Shown here one piece after another: positions 26,601 to 37,330 of a DNA stretch of 64,000 nt. The stretch spans positions 101,432 through 165,431 of the forward strand of contig NW_020170455.1 in NCBI RefSeq assembly GCF_000524195.1, given 5' to 3'. The stretch comes from Echinococcus granulosus (Eukaryota; Platyhelminthes; Cestoda; Cyclophyllidea; Taeniidae). How positions within the stretch are numbered: the stretch's first letter is position 1; every line of letters begins with the position of its first letter. The notes beneath the pieces were generated by a model. The model made no database searches, was not told the origin of the DNA, and saw only the letters and a list, made by a program, of their open reading frames with translations. A program made the translations under genes and the position numbers.

Positions 26601-29600
26601 GAATCAAGTGCCCAAAAGAGTGATTAAATTCTTCCTTGAACAAGTAAAAATGATTGCATTTCACTTTTACATTTTTGAATGAGAAATTGGACAAAGTATC
26701 GGCTAATATTTACGCGACTAACGTGATGTTCCACGGGTATGGCTGTCCACATGTGACTCCAGGAAGAAATACCAAACCTTTGGGGTCCCTCAAAATGATT
26801 TGGCCATTTTTATCAGTTTGACTGGAGAAAGCAAAATTTTTTTTAAAGGTATTTTCTGTTTCTCAAGAATTCCGCAACCTCTTTCCCAACAAGAAGATTT
26901 TGCAACGGCAGGGCAATTATTTTGTCTTAAATTATTTTGGCAAAAGACTAATTTTCCTGTGTGATTAGGGGCATTTTCATAGCTTCAACAGTTGCTAGCC
27001 TAAGAGGCAACTGGTAATCCAATCAAGCTGTCATAATATAAGTCGCATTGCCAAAATCATCTGACTACTATACCTCAGTGGTAAACTTACTGCAGCCCAT
27101 TCATTGTCTTCTTTCAGAATGTGATCGCGATTGTTCTAAATTTCGCAATTTTTCGCTTCTAGGAATGACGGTTCTTAGGGTGAGCGTTACGTGAAAATTC
27201 AAGCACTAGAAAAAGTAGCTCTTTTGAAAATTCACAATCGCATAATTATCTTGAATGCAGTTTTTGAATGATGACTTTTAAAGTAAAATTTAATGTTTGT
27301 GCTAAATGATAGACTTAACTTTTTACCAATACGCATCACATATAAACTTGATATTCGTGGACTTATTAAAGTCGTGTTTACAATAATTTCATTTTGGAAC
27401 AAAAACAAGAATGTGAAGGTCACCCACCTTTTTGACATCCCTAGCCGTCAGACAGAAGGATGGGGTGAGTTCATTGACCACAACCGAGGATGGGGAGGGG
27501 GAAAGGCGGAGGGGATGGCATGGCACCACGCCTTCAGGAAGGGAGCCTCTGGACTGGATGAGGGCAGCTTGGGGTCCATGGAATGCTGAGATAATGTGGA
27601 TATGCATACCGAAGGGACAGAGAAGTGTCCTCTGAGCTGGACGGTGCGCTGAGCACACAAGGCTCTCTTGCACTCGAAAAACGGATGTCTCTGACTGTGC
27701 TTCTAAAATATAATAAGAACGAGGTGCGGTTAAGCTTGTAAATGGTAGTTAATTAACTTTTTCAAAGCTACGGATTTCAAGTGAGATGCTACAATTAATC
27801 GTTAAGTTGCCGCGATTAGGTAGGCGAGGATTGTGTCGTGTTGATGTTCGAATATGCTACTGTTTGGAAATTGAGTGTACCATAACGCAAACTCCTCCTG
27901 TCTGTGGCATCAGACCATTGGTTTTTACATATATTTTCTGTGTTCATAAGAAATTCATCATAGTGCGATTTAGCCTTTACATTACTAGGAAATAAGCTTT
28001 TTCGAACTTGACATTTGGTAAGCAAGTGTGTACCTGTCTTCATCGTACAGATCTTCGCTAGATCAGAAGACCACTTTAACTCCAAAATCCTTTGTTTTTA
28101 ATTTTTCACTTTTTAACTGAAAAGTGAAGAAATCAGGAGAAGCAGGAAGGCTAAAGAAAGTCGTGCGGATGAAGTGTTAACATATCAAGACAAAGAATGG
28201 ACTTCCCAATTTCAACAAAAGAATGTTCAAACTATCGCTAATTTCCCTAATTTCGCTAGAACGTTGGCAGTAGTATTATCCAAAAATAAGTGAATTATAA
28301 GAGACCTCGTATCGGCTAAACATTCTCACTCATCCGGGTGAGGTTATTTTGAGATCAGTACAGTAATAACTCTGCCTTCATCCCGTACTGCTGAACTTTT
28401 TGGGGTTAAAAAATGCAAATACAAAGGTCTCCAACACATTGTTCTTGAACGTAGTATCTTTACGCGCTAAACATGTGACTGAATTTTGTTAATCTGGTAG
28501 AAATTCATCCTCTAAACATAAGTGGTGAAAGCGATTCTATTCGACGTTGATGACTGTAGGCACTTTTGAGTGTGGAATAAACTGTCTGCAAGCCGAGCCT
28601 GGACTTTCAATTAGTGTAAGTTGGTTTGCGTGATAAACTGGCTTCTGAAATATTAATTTATCTGTTGAGAGACTGCAGTAGCATCAAATTTTGGTCTTCT
28701 GTACTTGTAAACGTGGCAAAAAATGCTAATGTTTGGCCACCTCGGAAACAACGTTATCATGCAGGGCAATTGTCATGCCGACCTAGATGTTATGCAAAAA
28801 CAGGATGTCAGGACTTGATATGATGAGTTCCAAGGGATGGTTAATTATAAATTTAAATTACTTACTAAGCGTAGAACGGTCAGTTTAGCTAGGCACTAAA
28901 CCTAGGGGTGTTTATATATGTACACTTGTGCATCTCTGGATTTTCCAAGTCTACATTTCATTTTAAAATTCACTTAAAACCTTCCAATTTGTCTTTGTTA
29001 ATCCGTAGACCGTCGAAAAGTCTGCATTAATTCCGACAAAACACAAACTGATTAATTGGAATGGGCTGCATTCTAGGAGATAATTCTATCCTAAATTTAT
29101 AATAATGAGATAAAGGTTGTTTTAGTGGAAGGAGGGGATACATTTGGTTTGACGGAGCCATTACTACAACTTTTTGATAATCTCTACGTATAGTATGTAA
29201 CAATCCAACAAATTTCCACCTTATCTGACAACAAACTAGCTTTTTGTCCATTCAGTAAAATACTTAACTTTGTCTACTTTCACTCGACGGGAAAATTATG
29301 CGAAAGGTGTTTGACGTGGTCAAGGGTGATGAAGTTGCAAAGGGGAACATAGGGGCTAGTGCACAGCGGACCAAGCGATTCAATTTGCATTGTAAACAGG
29401 GACCAAACGGAGGGAGGGCAAAGAGAACACGCGAGTTAGCATTTAAAGATATTCTCTGCTACCTGTTGTTGGTCACTGTGTATTGCAATTGGGAGGTGTA
29501 TGAAGGTAAAACGTTCGGGTTAATCATACTTGTTGATTTATTTGGCCAAACGGTTATTGAAAGGAGTCTTTTTCTCGTTGCTTTTCGACCACAAGGAGAT

Positions 29601-32600
29601 ATTGAGAAGTGGGAAATTCTTTTTAGGTACTCATTGTATTCATGAACACCTTACTTATTTAACTAATTTCCCGGTTGATTAATCAAGATTATGCAAGAAC
29701 TCTTTGCGAATCCGCGCATAGTTGAGGGTGATTCTGTTCCTTGGGTAAAAGCAACCACTCTATCATCAGATCGTTAAAGATTTCAAATCTTTTGCAAAAA
29801 CGGGATTTCGGGATGGTGATTTTCGGATGTTTCAGAATAACGGCATCATAAGTACCTCAGTTTCATGGCAGGACTCAAGCTCGAAAAAGGCTCTATCCTA
29901 TCTTAAAGTATCCATCGCTTAACAAGGACTTAAACAATTAAAAACAAGGTCCTCTGAACTTTTATTCAGCGAAATCGAAAGACAGGAGTTTAATGACTAG
30001 GAAATGCTTAACTCAGTTACTTAAAATAAAGGCTACGCATCCTAATTTTGAAGGTTTTCAACTGTCAGATAACTGAGTCTAAACCGGTTATTAATGCAAA
30101 TGAGCAGGGTAGAATGAGTTAAAATGGCGAGCCCTTTATCACGTGGTTTAACAACGGTGAAAAACTGAAATCCTGAAACTCTGGTAGAGGATGTACTCCC
30201 GAGTACTCCGGTTTTCCTGAATGCGCCAAAGCATTCACCCCTTTCATCGTGTCTTCAGTGTAATGGAAAGATGTAGCCTCCATTCAGAACACTTTTTGAT
30301 GTTCTATCTCATTAAATGATGTACTTCTCATCACAAATAATCATTAACCTTTGTTTGAGGTTGATAATTTCCTACATAATGCAGGGTCGCAAAGTAGGTG
30401 GACCAACTTTGAAGAAAAAAAGAATCTATCCGGATGCATGCGAAACCCCCACCACGTTGGAAACCTCCTATAAACAGAATCTGGATGCTCCATAATCTAA
30501 AAAAGCCTGGTTTCAAATCTCGTGACTTTGGTCAAAAAACCTGGTGCACTAAATCACCGCTTCCTACAAAAAATGTTGGCTTTGGCATTGCATGCATTAT
30601 TTGGTTGACATTTCTCTCTGTAGAGAAAGCCATTCTTTGGAATTTTTCTTTTAAATATAAAGCTGAAAATATGACTTTTAACTACCTAATTTTGAAACCA
30701 AAGAAATGTTTCCCTTTTTCTATTCTTATCCACAAAAAACAAAGAGGGTCTTTTTGGAGTTGAGATCTTTGTACTAAATCACTACTGAAGTTTGGCGTAA
30801 ATATGCTGATAAATATTGAAGGCGTGTACCTTCGGGAAGAACCGTCAGTTGTCGAGAACAGTATCAACACATTAGTGCACAGTCATCTCGTTATTCTTTC
30901 ATCCACATTTGCAGATGCCATTTGACTTCACATTGACTGGAGGGATCAAACGCACTTTAATTGTTGACACGCAGCCAACCAGCCAGCTGTTACAAATCAT
31001 CTAGGTGTTCAAAAGCTGCCTGGCGTGCTCCTTGGCACAAAATTCCCGGACTGAAAAAGAGGGCAGATAGCCCCTACCTAGCCGAGGTAATGCGATTATA
31101 GAACAAGAACACTTCTAACTATTTACGGAAAAACGTTACTCTAATGTGGGTGAGTAAGCAAAGGATATTGAATTTGGCCTAAGTTAACAATCAGAGAAAA
31201 ACGAAAGAAAACTTGAAGCATACGCAGACCTTGCTCCAGTTATCCACTGAAATCGAAACGTCCAAAGGAGGGTACTGGCAGATTTCACTCGAAAACTACT
31301 CCGTCTAATTCATTGCTTTTAGTGGTATGAAAATAATGGACAAGAAATTGTCGAAAAGGTATACATCAAAATTCTCTTGTCTTTTATGAAATAAATGGGC
31401 ATTTGGATGACGCAGCCATTTTTGGAATTAAAATACGTCTATTAAACGGGGCCTCTTTGGAGCAAACAGTATGGAAAAGAAGAAAGTTCAGACATTATGT
31501 GCCCTTTGAACGCGGACTGAGATCCCGGTATTTGTATAATCCACAGGCGAAGTTTTCTCATTTGGCAATCAAAAGTGGAGAATTTTTCCTGCCATCCTGT
31601 TGGATGCAAAGGGCAAATGTAGCGGATCACCAAGTCCCCAGTTAATAATTATGGAAGATTTTATGGTTTGTATAAAACCTTTTTGACAATTATTTTTTGC
31701 CTACATGGCTTGGAGGATGATTATTGGATCATAAAAAAAAGAAAGCCAAACTTGGGCCACCTTTGCCACTTTAGACACTGGGTAGCATTGACCTGAGCCC
31801 GTACATCCTAGGGGTGTCACAGGTAACCAAAAGAGAAGGAATTTGGGAGGTATAAAAATGAGGAATAACTGATATCCTGTTGAAGCAGTGAAACGGCTAG
31901 CCTACGGCATTCTTCTTAATTGTTGTCGGGTGAATAGGATAAACGTTCGAACTCTATGGGGAAAACCTGTTTAACTTGACCAGGTGGTCCAACACTGTAG
32001 CAATGGACAACCCAACCCTGTTAGAAATTTTGGATTTTTTTATTTAACGCGTAATGTGGGAAGGCATTTACAAAATTAGGTAACAAGAACCTTCACGTTT
32101 AATGCGACTCGAAACCAAGCGCTTCGGAGGACCGAAATTCCTGTTACTGTACTTCTGACCTGGGACCGTTCTAGTTACCCAGATTTGGTTTCAATAGACA
32201 ACAGCGCTCAGGGCGCCACTAAGAGGTCTAACCCCATGCAGGTCTTCAAGGCCAAGACCTTGTTGATGTTCCTCATTGGGACCATAATGACTGGTAGTGA
32301 CGAAGGTCGATCGTAAAGCAAATATAGGCGGTTTGAAAGCAAGTCCGAGATAAATGGAGGTCAATTACCCCTCACAGGGTGGGATTCCATGGATAAAGGT
32401 CTCTTCTGTGATTCTTTTCTCTTAAGCATTAATTGAATAGTTTGTAAAACATCTTGATTTCAGGAAAATACCTTCTGTAGACGTTCTGCCAGACTAAAAA
32501 ACGCTTATCTCAAGGAAATAATTAGTTTACTTATTTAAAAAGGTAACGCCTTTTGAATCTCACTACAAAACTTATGCAGAGCAGTACAGCCTTCAAGAAA

Positions 32601-35600
32601 GATGTAATTGATGATAATCCAGAAGATGGAGAGGAATTATCCAAAGAAGCTGCTTCAGTAGTGGAGAATATTTAAGGGTCTTTTTTGTGGAAAAAACATT
32701 CTTTCCTTTTGGCAATTGGGCCAAAGCAAGGCTTCACCTACTGCTAAGAAAATCCTAAACATTTTACTTTCATGCTTTGAAAGGATTATAATTTTCCTCA
32801 CTTGAAGCAAAATCCCCGAGGTTTCAGATATCTATCTACATAATTTTGACCCACCGCAAGCAGTATTTTGGTGCAATTTGTTTTTATACTTATGCAACTC
32901 TTGACTCGTGTTAGCATTTGTGAATGCTGTCTGAAGGAGCTAACAGAAAACCTTAATATTGTCAGGAAAATTTAACTACAACTGCGCTGTAGTGTAGGCC
33001 TGTACACTTATAACCTTTCTAAGCCCTAAAGTACACACAGGTCACTATTCAATCCCACCCTCCCGGGGCGCATCTATTGTGCCATAAAAGGGAGCTAAGC
33101 GTTCCATCAAAATATTCGTCTACTTCCAGCTAGTTATTGGTGACATTTATATCTATTTGGTGGGAAAACGTGGTTAAGTGCCAGGTAGACGGTAGTGCTT
33201 CAAAAAAGGGCAGTTGGACTCTGCCATCTACCAGAGAAGGGGATAAGTTCTTTGTTCCCCCCATCCCGAGTGATTTGCCATTTGAAGGATCCTATTAGTA
33301 ATAAACGAAAAGGAAAATAAAAAATTCACTGAATTAATGTAGATTAAAGCAGATCACGTCTGCACCTATTAACTACTAACGTTTTAGCCCATCATCATGA
33401 AAAGGATCCTCCAATGAGGTCGAAATTAAGGCAGATTGGCGCATTAAAGGTGCAAACTTTAAGATGATGTGATATTAAACGTTCCCCCTGAAGTAAATCA
33501 TTGAAGGCGATTACCAATTTGTGTACTTTCCAAAGACGGTAAAGCTACAGGTCTTGAGGATCAGTTACCCACGTTTATGCTAAACTGCAGTTATGTTGGG
33601 CTATCTTTTTTTGGAAAAAATCATGCTAATTTCAAGATGCCAGACATCAAAATAGAAAACACACCTAAACCAACGAAATGACACCACGTATTATTTACGT
33701 ACCTTCCTTAGAAGCAACAGCTCCTAGAGTTTACAACTTCTCCGGATTTAATGCACAAGCTTAAGAATCAAACAAGGCAAAATCTACTGCATATTTAGAC
33801 TTTAGGCACTTGGGTAATGCGGTGGGCAATTGAATGAATTCTTTGAAAACGGAGTTTTAAAGGTATGAAGGAACAAATTGACTGTTCATAGATGAATGTA
33901 TGAATTAACTTGTTAGTAATGAACTCTTGAATGAATAGGGGGATAAATATATTATTGAACAAATTAGTAAATGAACCAAAATGTAGGAAATTTATTGGAT
34001 AGACTGGTAATTACTAAATGTGTGGACGAGGCGAAAAGAAGCTGGATGAACGTTAAGAAACTGAATAGAAGGATTATAGGGACGAATGAACAGTGAAGGG
34101 GTGAATAGATTGGTTAGGTAAGTAGGTAAATAGAAGCACAAATTGTGAACAGATGAATGGTCTGGTGGAGAAGTACATGAATAGATAGACAAGCCAATTA
34201 ATTGATGGACGAATGCATGGAGGAGTAAATGCTTGAGTTAATGAAATTTAGGAGCGAAAACTAGTTCGACTGCCTCCGTATACCCAAACGGGTGATTGGT
34301 ACCTCGAACGCGTGGCATTCCCAAAGTGACTGCCCTGTTCACCCTCCTGATGCGTTACTTACTGATAAACCCGGGCTGAGTAATATCTTGCAAATTGCTA
34401 ATGATGCATTCGGGGCTGACATGTGCCAGTCGGTTGCTAAGATGACGGGTGTGTGTATGTATGCATGCGCGATCGTGTGCGCACCTATTTGCTTCCTTGC
34501 CATTCACTCTCATCCATTGTATTCAAGCGTAATTGCCACCCCAACTTTTTGGTGATGATCAGAAGAAGGATCGCATCATGGTTGAGAGGAAATTACCGGC
34601 TGCAATACATCACCTAGTCAGCACTTTTTATGACCTATTACATTGTGCAAGAAATAGGGTTTGCGCTCAATCGTACCTCCTCACAGCTTTCTACAACTCC
34701 TTTCCATCACAACTGAAGTGACGCAAGGAGAAATACGGGGATGGGGCATTTGCTTGCACAAAAGTGCAATTTCCAATCGCCAAGTTAAACCGCTAATTTA
34801 GGGATGAGCCACCTCAAACACGATCCAGAATAACCTACGTAGCTACAAGATGATGAGTTGAGCCTGCTTGAACCGCAGAATTTCACTTAATGGGAGTTAC
34901 TGGAAATCGAAATCTAGGCAATCAAATTGTCAAAATACTGAGGCTTTCAAAGAAGCGGAGACTGTGGCAATTGTATTTCACAAAAAGTCAACTGTAAAAT
35001 AATCCTGCGAAATCATCGACCATTTGGAAGAAAGGTAGGTTTAACATGGGCAAGTACGGTGGACTTCTACAAACACAGAAGTCTATTTTCTTAGGGAGCC
35101 AGTGATAGTTTACGATACACTGACCACGAATTATGTTTTGGCTCTCTTGTCCCTATACTAGAGTAAGATAATAACCCCGGAAGGAACAACCAGATACGAC
35201 GATTGTGAACTCCAGTAACGAGAAAATGAATTCGGCTGCGATACATACACAAGATAGTTCCCCATGAGGTGGCTAGTCGCACCCCGCCCACTGGCCGTAA
35301 TTCGAAGGGTAAGCATGTTTAGTGTTTCGTTAGCTTTGGTATCTTGACAATCCCATTTCTTGGTAATCTTGACGTAGATAAGTGCACTATCAGTGAGTTA
35401 GGTTTTTTAAGGAATAATTTCCTTTCTACAACGGTTTGCAGGCGAAAATTGCATAATAGAGCATTTAAGTTCTGTTGACAACTTCCAACTTCTTTAGTGC
35501 AATTGGGCAAGTGTTTTCATGGGCCGTCCTGGAGTACTGTAAATCACTTGCCGCGCCAGATTTCAAGCGCCAACAGATGCCTGCTTTTCGAGATTGAAGG

Positions 35601-37107
35601 AAGGAGCGTCTGGGAACAGGTTCCGAGGATGCTTAAGAAATCGTGTCAATAATTTAGGTGAAGGATCTTACTCACTCCCTCACTCACCCCGCATTAAAAT
35701 TGTTTATTTAACTCTCCGAGTGGAAAAACATCGTGAAGAGGTTGCAATTTTACATCGCCTTTCTCCGTCACCCACCTAAAGGGCTTCTGGCTCCCGTCTA
35801 CCTCAGTGATACACTATTGACGTGCGATGGTTTAGTCATCAAAGCTCTTAAAGTCGCTGCCCTATTCCACGCATCTCCGATTTAAACTTCGACCTATTAA
35901 AGAAAGAAAGCTTTGCTAGCTACTCTATCACTCGCATGGAGAAGAGAATTCACTCCGGAAGATAAAGGATTAGGCTTGGAATTTCTACCACCTTGGTGCT
36001 GACTGGGGAAAGGAGTCGTGAACACTAGGACAAACACAAGACGAGTTGATTTACTGCTTGTGGTAAAACTTCGGCCCTGGTACTTTCGTCGATTGCCTAA
36101 AAACATAGGCGAATGAGGGAGTCATGACTCGATAGTATAATAAAGTACGCAGAAAGGTGTCAATAATCTTGTTTTTGTCCTAGAAAGACCTCAGTCGCAG
36201 ACATGACTACATAATGTGCAATGTGATTTTACCTAAGAAATCAGCGTAATTTAGAGGTGAGACGCATGTTGTCCAATTTCCACTGGTGCTCCACAAAAAT
36301 GCAACAGAAGAGAATCCCTGTTGTCTTTATTAGTCAGCGTAAAGACGTCAACTTTTCTGATATCACGGTGTGCGCGGATGCAGATAAGAGAAGGGGGAGC
36401 AACTATCGCACTAGCATGACCACCACCTGCGAATCAGCAGACAAAGTCCCATAAATCAGGCATCCACGACCCCTTCTTTCCACCTTCCCCTCCTAGAATG
36501 ATATCGTGTTTGTGTGGGAGGTTTGTGGAAGAAAAACTTTAATCTTCCAGCAGCTGATCGTTGTGGCGACGAATGGTGAAGGCCGCGGTTGATAGGTATA
36601 GCTAGCACTTGTGCCATGTCGCCATCTATCCCCTTACGACAAAGGAAAGTGGTACCTCTGTGATGACAGCAACTGTTACAGAATTGATAAATCTACATTA
36701 TTTTACAACCAATTTCCAAAACATGGGTAATGACGTGTGCAGCAGGTGTCAAACACAGCCTGGATGCCAAGAAAATTGTAGCCGAGATTGATAAGGCATT
36801 AAAGTGAATTGACATGACTCATCATGACAAAAACCGTGTAAGAATAATCACTGATATGTACCGCCTAATTTCAACTTTTACCCAGTAGAATGGGTCTCTT
36901 TAGACTTATGTTTTGGCATCGAGAAATAAAATGACCTCACACAACCTCACACGATTCTCTTTAAAAAAGAAAATAAAATCCAAAACGGACTCCTATTTGT
37001 ATGATATCATTTTGAAGGAAATAAAGTAAGAGCCGTCACATACCGGAAACATATCCACCGCTGATAACTCCCAGTAGGGTGAGGAGGAGGGTGTAGATTT
37101 GTAGCAT
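8109..37107 (-). CDS. eva-1: EVA-1-like receptor with two SUEL lectin-like domains, single-pass membrane protein (10 exons)
   Basis: Exons in order: 37107-37044, 27702-27428, 21614-21491, 20114-19968, 18240-18070, 12131-12100, 11755-11695, 10028-9840, 9772-9264, 8699-8109. Every junction is GT..AG and keeps phase; the sum is 2163 bp, 720 residues plus TAA. Order of parts: signal peptide (1-18), SUEL 1 (about 36-152), SUEL 2 (about 163-260), stalk, transmembrane helix (about 372-394), basic RTRRQR stop-transfer, Q-rich stretch (427-438), long Ser-rich tail. The C-terminus (MAELRRLEK ... WQDGQFGDH) resembles the AELAERIE ... GQFY end of vertebrate EVA1 proteins. Known for the family: EVA-1 is a surface receptor acting with Slit/Robo and MADD-4 in axon guidance and synapse formation. 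Both SUEL domains lack clean YGR and DPC sugar-binding motifs, so lectin activity is doubtful. Family assignment is strong; exons 6 and 7 are the least certain. Confidence 0.85.
9264..9772 (-). CDS. eva-1: EVA-1 exon 9: transmembrane helix and proximal cytoplasmic tail
   Basis: Acceptor CACTTACCCAG, donor CTTCCT/GTGAGT. Residues 355-524. A sequon NIS (366-368) sits just outside the membrane; the helix LVLGVLVGLAVLILLILL and neighbours span about 372-394; RTRRQR and ARRK follow as positive-inside anchor. Q-rich 427-438 is partly a CAG run. If the donor is not used, the frame reads VSAVVSSQQ and stops at 9236-9234. Confidence 0.85.
9840..10028 (-). CDS. eva-1: EVA-1 exon 8: extracellular stalk
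   Basis: Acceptor TTTCAAATAG, donor CACCG/GTAAAT. Residues 292-354, hydrophilic, rich in Q, P and R, with no cysteines; reads as a flexible membrane-proximal stalk. Followed by a 67-bp intron (9773-9839). Confidence 0.7.
11695..11755 (-). CDS. eva-1: EVA-1 exon 7: 61-bp stalk exon
   Basis: Needed to bridge phase: exon 6 ends in phase 0 while exon 8 needs one carried base. This 61-bp exon (acceptor TTTGCGATTCAG, donor TTAAAT/GTAAGT) is open, starts in phase 0 and leaves one base. It reads NGLTQIRITHDLWHKITGIK. The donor is near-perfect. Chosen on phase and splice quality; there is no homology support. Confidence 0.55.
12100..12131 (-). CDS. eva-1: EVA-1 exon 6: 32-bp stalk exon
   Basis: A 32-bp exon with a fine acceptor (TTTCCCTTCCCTTTAG) and donor (GGAAG/GTAATG). 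It reads PPSVLESAWK; the base carried from exon 5 makes Val, so the junction reads YAC-VPP, like YACVPK right after SUEL 2 in human EVA1C. Starts with two bases and ends in phase 0. Confidence 0.65.
14774..15010. repeat. Dispersed repeat relic in EVA-1 intron 5
   Basis: Two blocks are collinear with 25291-25700: GACTTCTTGTAACTCGTGGG at 14801 against 25305, and a block from 14943 (CATTTCGGCCGAATCCG) against 25636. The other copy has about 190 extra bases between the blocks. Diverged and without coding capacity. Confidence 0.4.
17878..17977. other. Assembly gap of 100 N
   Basis: Exactly 100 N, the conventional size for a gap of unknown length. It lies inside EVA-1 intron 5 (12132-18069), 93 bases from exon 5, so true intron length is unknown and a small exon could be hidden there. 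Confidence 0.98.
18070..18240 (-). CDS. eva-1: EVA-1 exon 5: second half of SUEL domain 2
   Basis: Acceptor TGCATTTAG, donor TTGTG/GTGAGT. Residues 204-260: MCGRERTCSV (226-235) is the C.G...C.V element and LCARRHLELSYAC (248-260) is the closing C....+L.L.Y.C. This is the clearest SUEL signature in the gene. The downstream intron contains the N gap. Confidence 0.85.
19968..20114 (-). CDS. eva-1: EVA-1 exon 4: first half of SUEL domain 2
   Basis: Acceptor TTCTAG, donor GTTG/GTGAGA. Residues 155-203 carry ICQDTYVEIKC and SIVVLDAQ, the C..q.l.l.C and I.I..A positions of a second SUEL domain that starts only about a dozen residues after the first ends, as in EVA1C. The aromatic-Gly-Arg after the Ala is missing (AQLVMQ). 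Phases match on both sides. Confidence 0.83.
21491..21614 (-). CDS. eva-1: EVA-1 exon 3: second half of SUEL domain 1
   Basis: Acceptor ACATTTTCAG, donor CCCG/GTAAGG. Residues 114-154: C119-E-G-K-P-T-C125 is the C.G...C element, C139 and the VPNEMLVAYRC152 strand are the closing part of a SUEL domain (KYL.V.Y.C). The usual DPC tripeptide is replaced by TLC. One base is left over and completes a Gly codon with exon 4. Confidence 0.83.
22692..26130 (-). CDS. Possible nested three-exon gene in EVA-1 intron 2, unknown function
   Basis: Three open segments on the EVA-1 strand, all inside its 5.8-kb intron 2, join in phase: 26130-26001 (ATG GAG GAT start, donor CAAG/GTGAAG), 24501-24346 (acceptor CTCAATTAG, donor AAAG/GTAAAG) and 22894-22692 (acceptor AACGGAATGAG, TAA stop). 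Together they give 162 residues. Segment 1 has an NGTNVT sequon pair and beta-strand-like PFIITIKLVNKHF; segment 2 reads LLIISPEGLMGRERTVL; segment 3 ends in SADQPWSVLL. They cannot be EVA-1 exons, because exon 2 to exon 3 already completes SUEL 1. I do not recognise the family; upstream exons may be missing. Chance phase agreement is possible. Confidence 0.35.
25018..25700. repeat. Dispersed repeat relic in EVA-1 intron 2, longest copy
   Basis: The 5' part matches 5291-5343 and the 3' part matches 14774-15010, so all three appear to come from one parent element. The region is GC-richer than the surrounding intron. A 90-codon open frame (25019-25291) has no recognisable domain. Class unknown. 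Confidence 0.4.
27428..27702 (-). CDS. eva-1: EVA-1 exon 2: first half of SUEL domain 1
   Basis: Acceptor TTATATTTTAG, donor AAAAAG/GTGGGT. Residues 22-113. Cys38 and Cys50 and the HIHIISAFHGPQ strand correspond to the C..L.CP..I.I..AFYG part of SUEL domains; human EVA1C has the like-placed ISVQSAFYGQ. The position normally holding YGR reads HGP. A Pro/Ser-rich insert follows before Cys105. The exon ends in phase 0 and its CLTARDVKK runs directly into PLKQLCEGKPTC of exon 3, as in EVA1C. Confidence 0.8.
33880..34240. repeat. Degenerate GAAT/TGAA-type simple-repeat tract
   Basis: Repeated variants of ATGAATG, TGAATAGA and TGGATGAA through the stretch, each copy mutated, look like an old tetranucleotide satellite. 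It lies within EVA-1 intron 1. Its minus-strand translation is an artefact. Confidence 0.6.
37044..37107 (-). CDS. eva-1: EVA-1 exon 1: start codon and signal peptide
   Basis: ATG at 37107-37105 opens 21 codons, beginning MLQIYTLLLTLLGVISGG, a classic hydrophobic signal peptide with a likely cleavage after the small residues S16-G18. The exon ends TCCG followed by GTATGTG, a good donor. It leaves one base (g), which joins the aa at the start of exon 2 to make a Glu codon. The match of signal peptide, phase and strand is what identifies this exon, since it is only 64 bp. Confidence 0.75.
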
Positions 37108-37330
37108 AATGAATCGATAAATCGATATAGCCCCCGCGAGGCCCTCAAGCTGAGCTTAGTTCGACCGGTGAATTAATTTTGGCCATCCATTAATAGGCCG
37201 TTGTGGCCGCGTGCTTATCGGTGGTGTGCGCAGTGCGCGACGACCGTGCAGGCCAGGCAATCGGACCAATCCGCTTGCAATGGATGTGACATCAAGTTCT
37301 CATTGGCTGATGTACATTCGAATTTGATTG
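37108..37330 (-). promoter_or_regulatory. Likely EVA-1 promoter, CpG-rich with CCAAT boxes
   Basis: Immediately upstream of the signal-peptide exon the sequence turns GC- and CpG-rich (GTGCGCAGTGCGCGAC, CCCCCGCGAGG) against AT-rich flanks. It has a CCAAT box on the minus strand (ATTGG at 37302-37306), another in the opposite orientation near 37265, a CRE-like TGACATCA at 37287-37294, TAAT homeodomain cores near 37170-37190 and a repeated ATCGATA just before the ATG. Promoter function is inferred from position and composition. Confidence 0.5.

Noticed and set aside
29298..29645. 115-codon plus-strand frame in EVA-1 intron 1
   Set aside because: No recognised domain; likely chance, though ATG-initiated.
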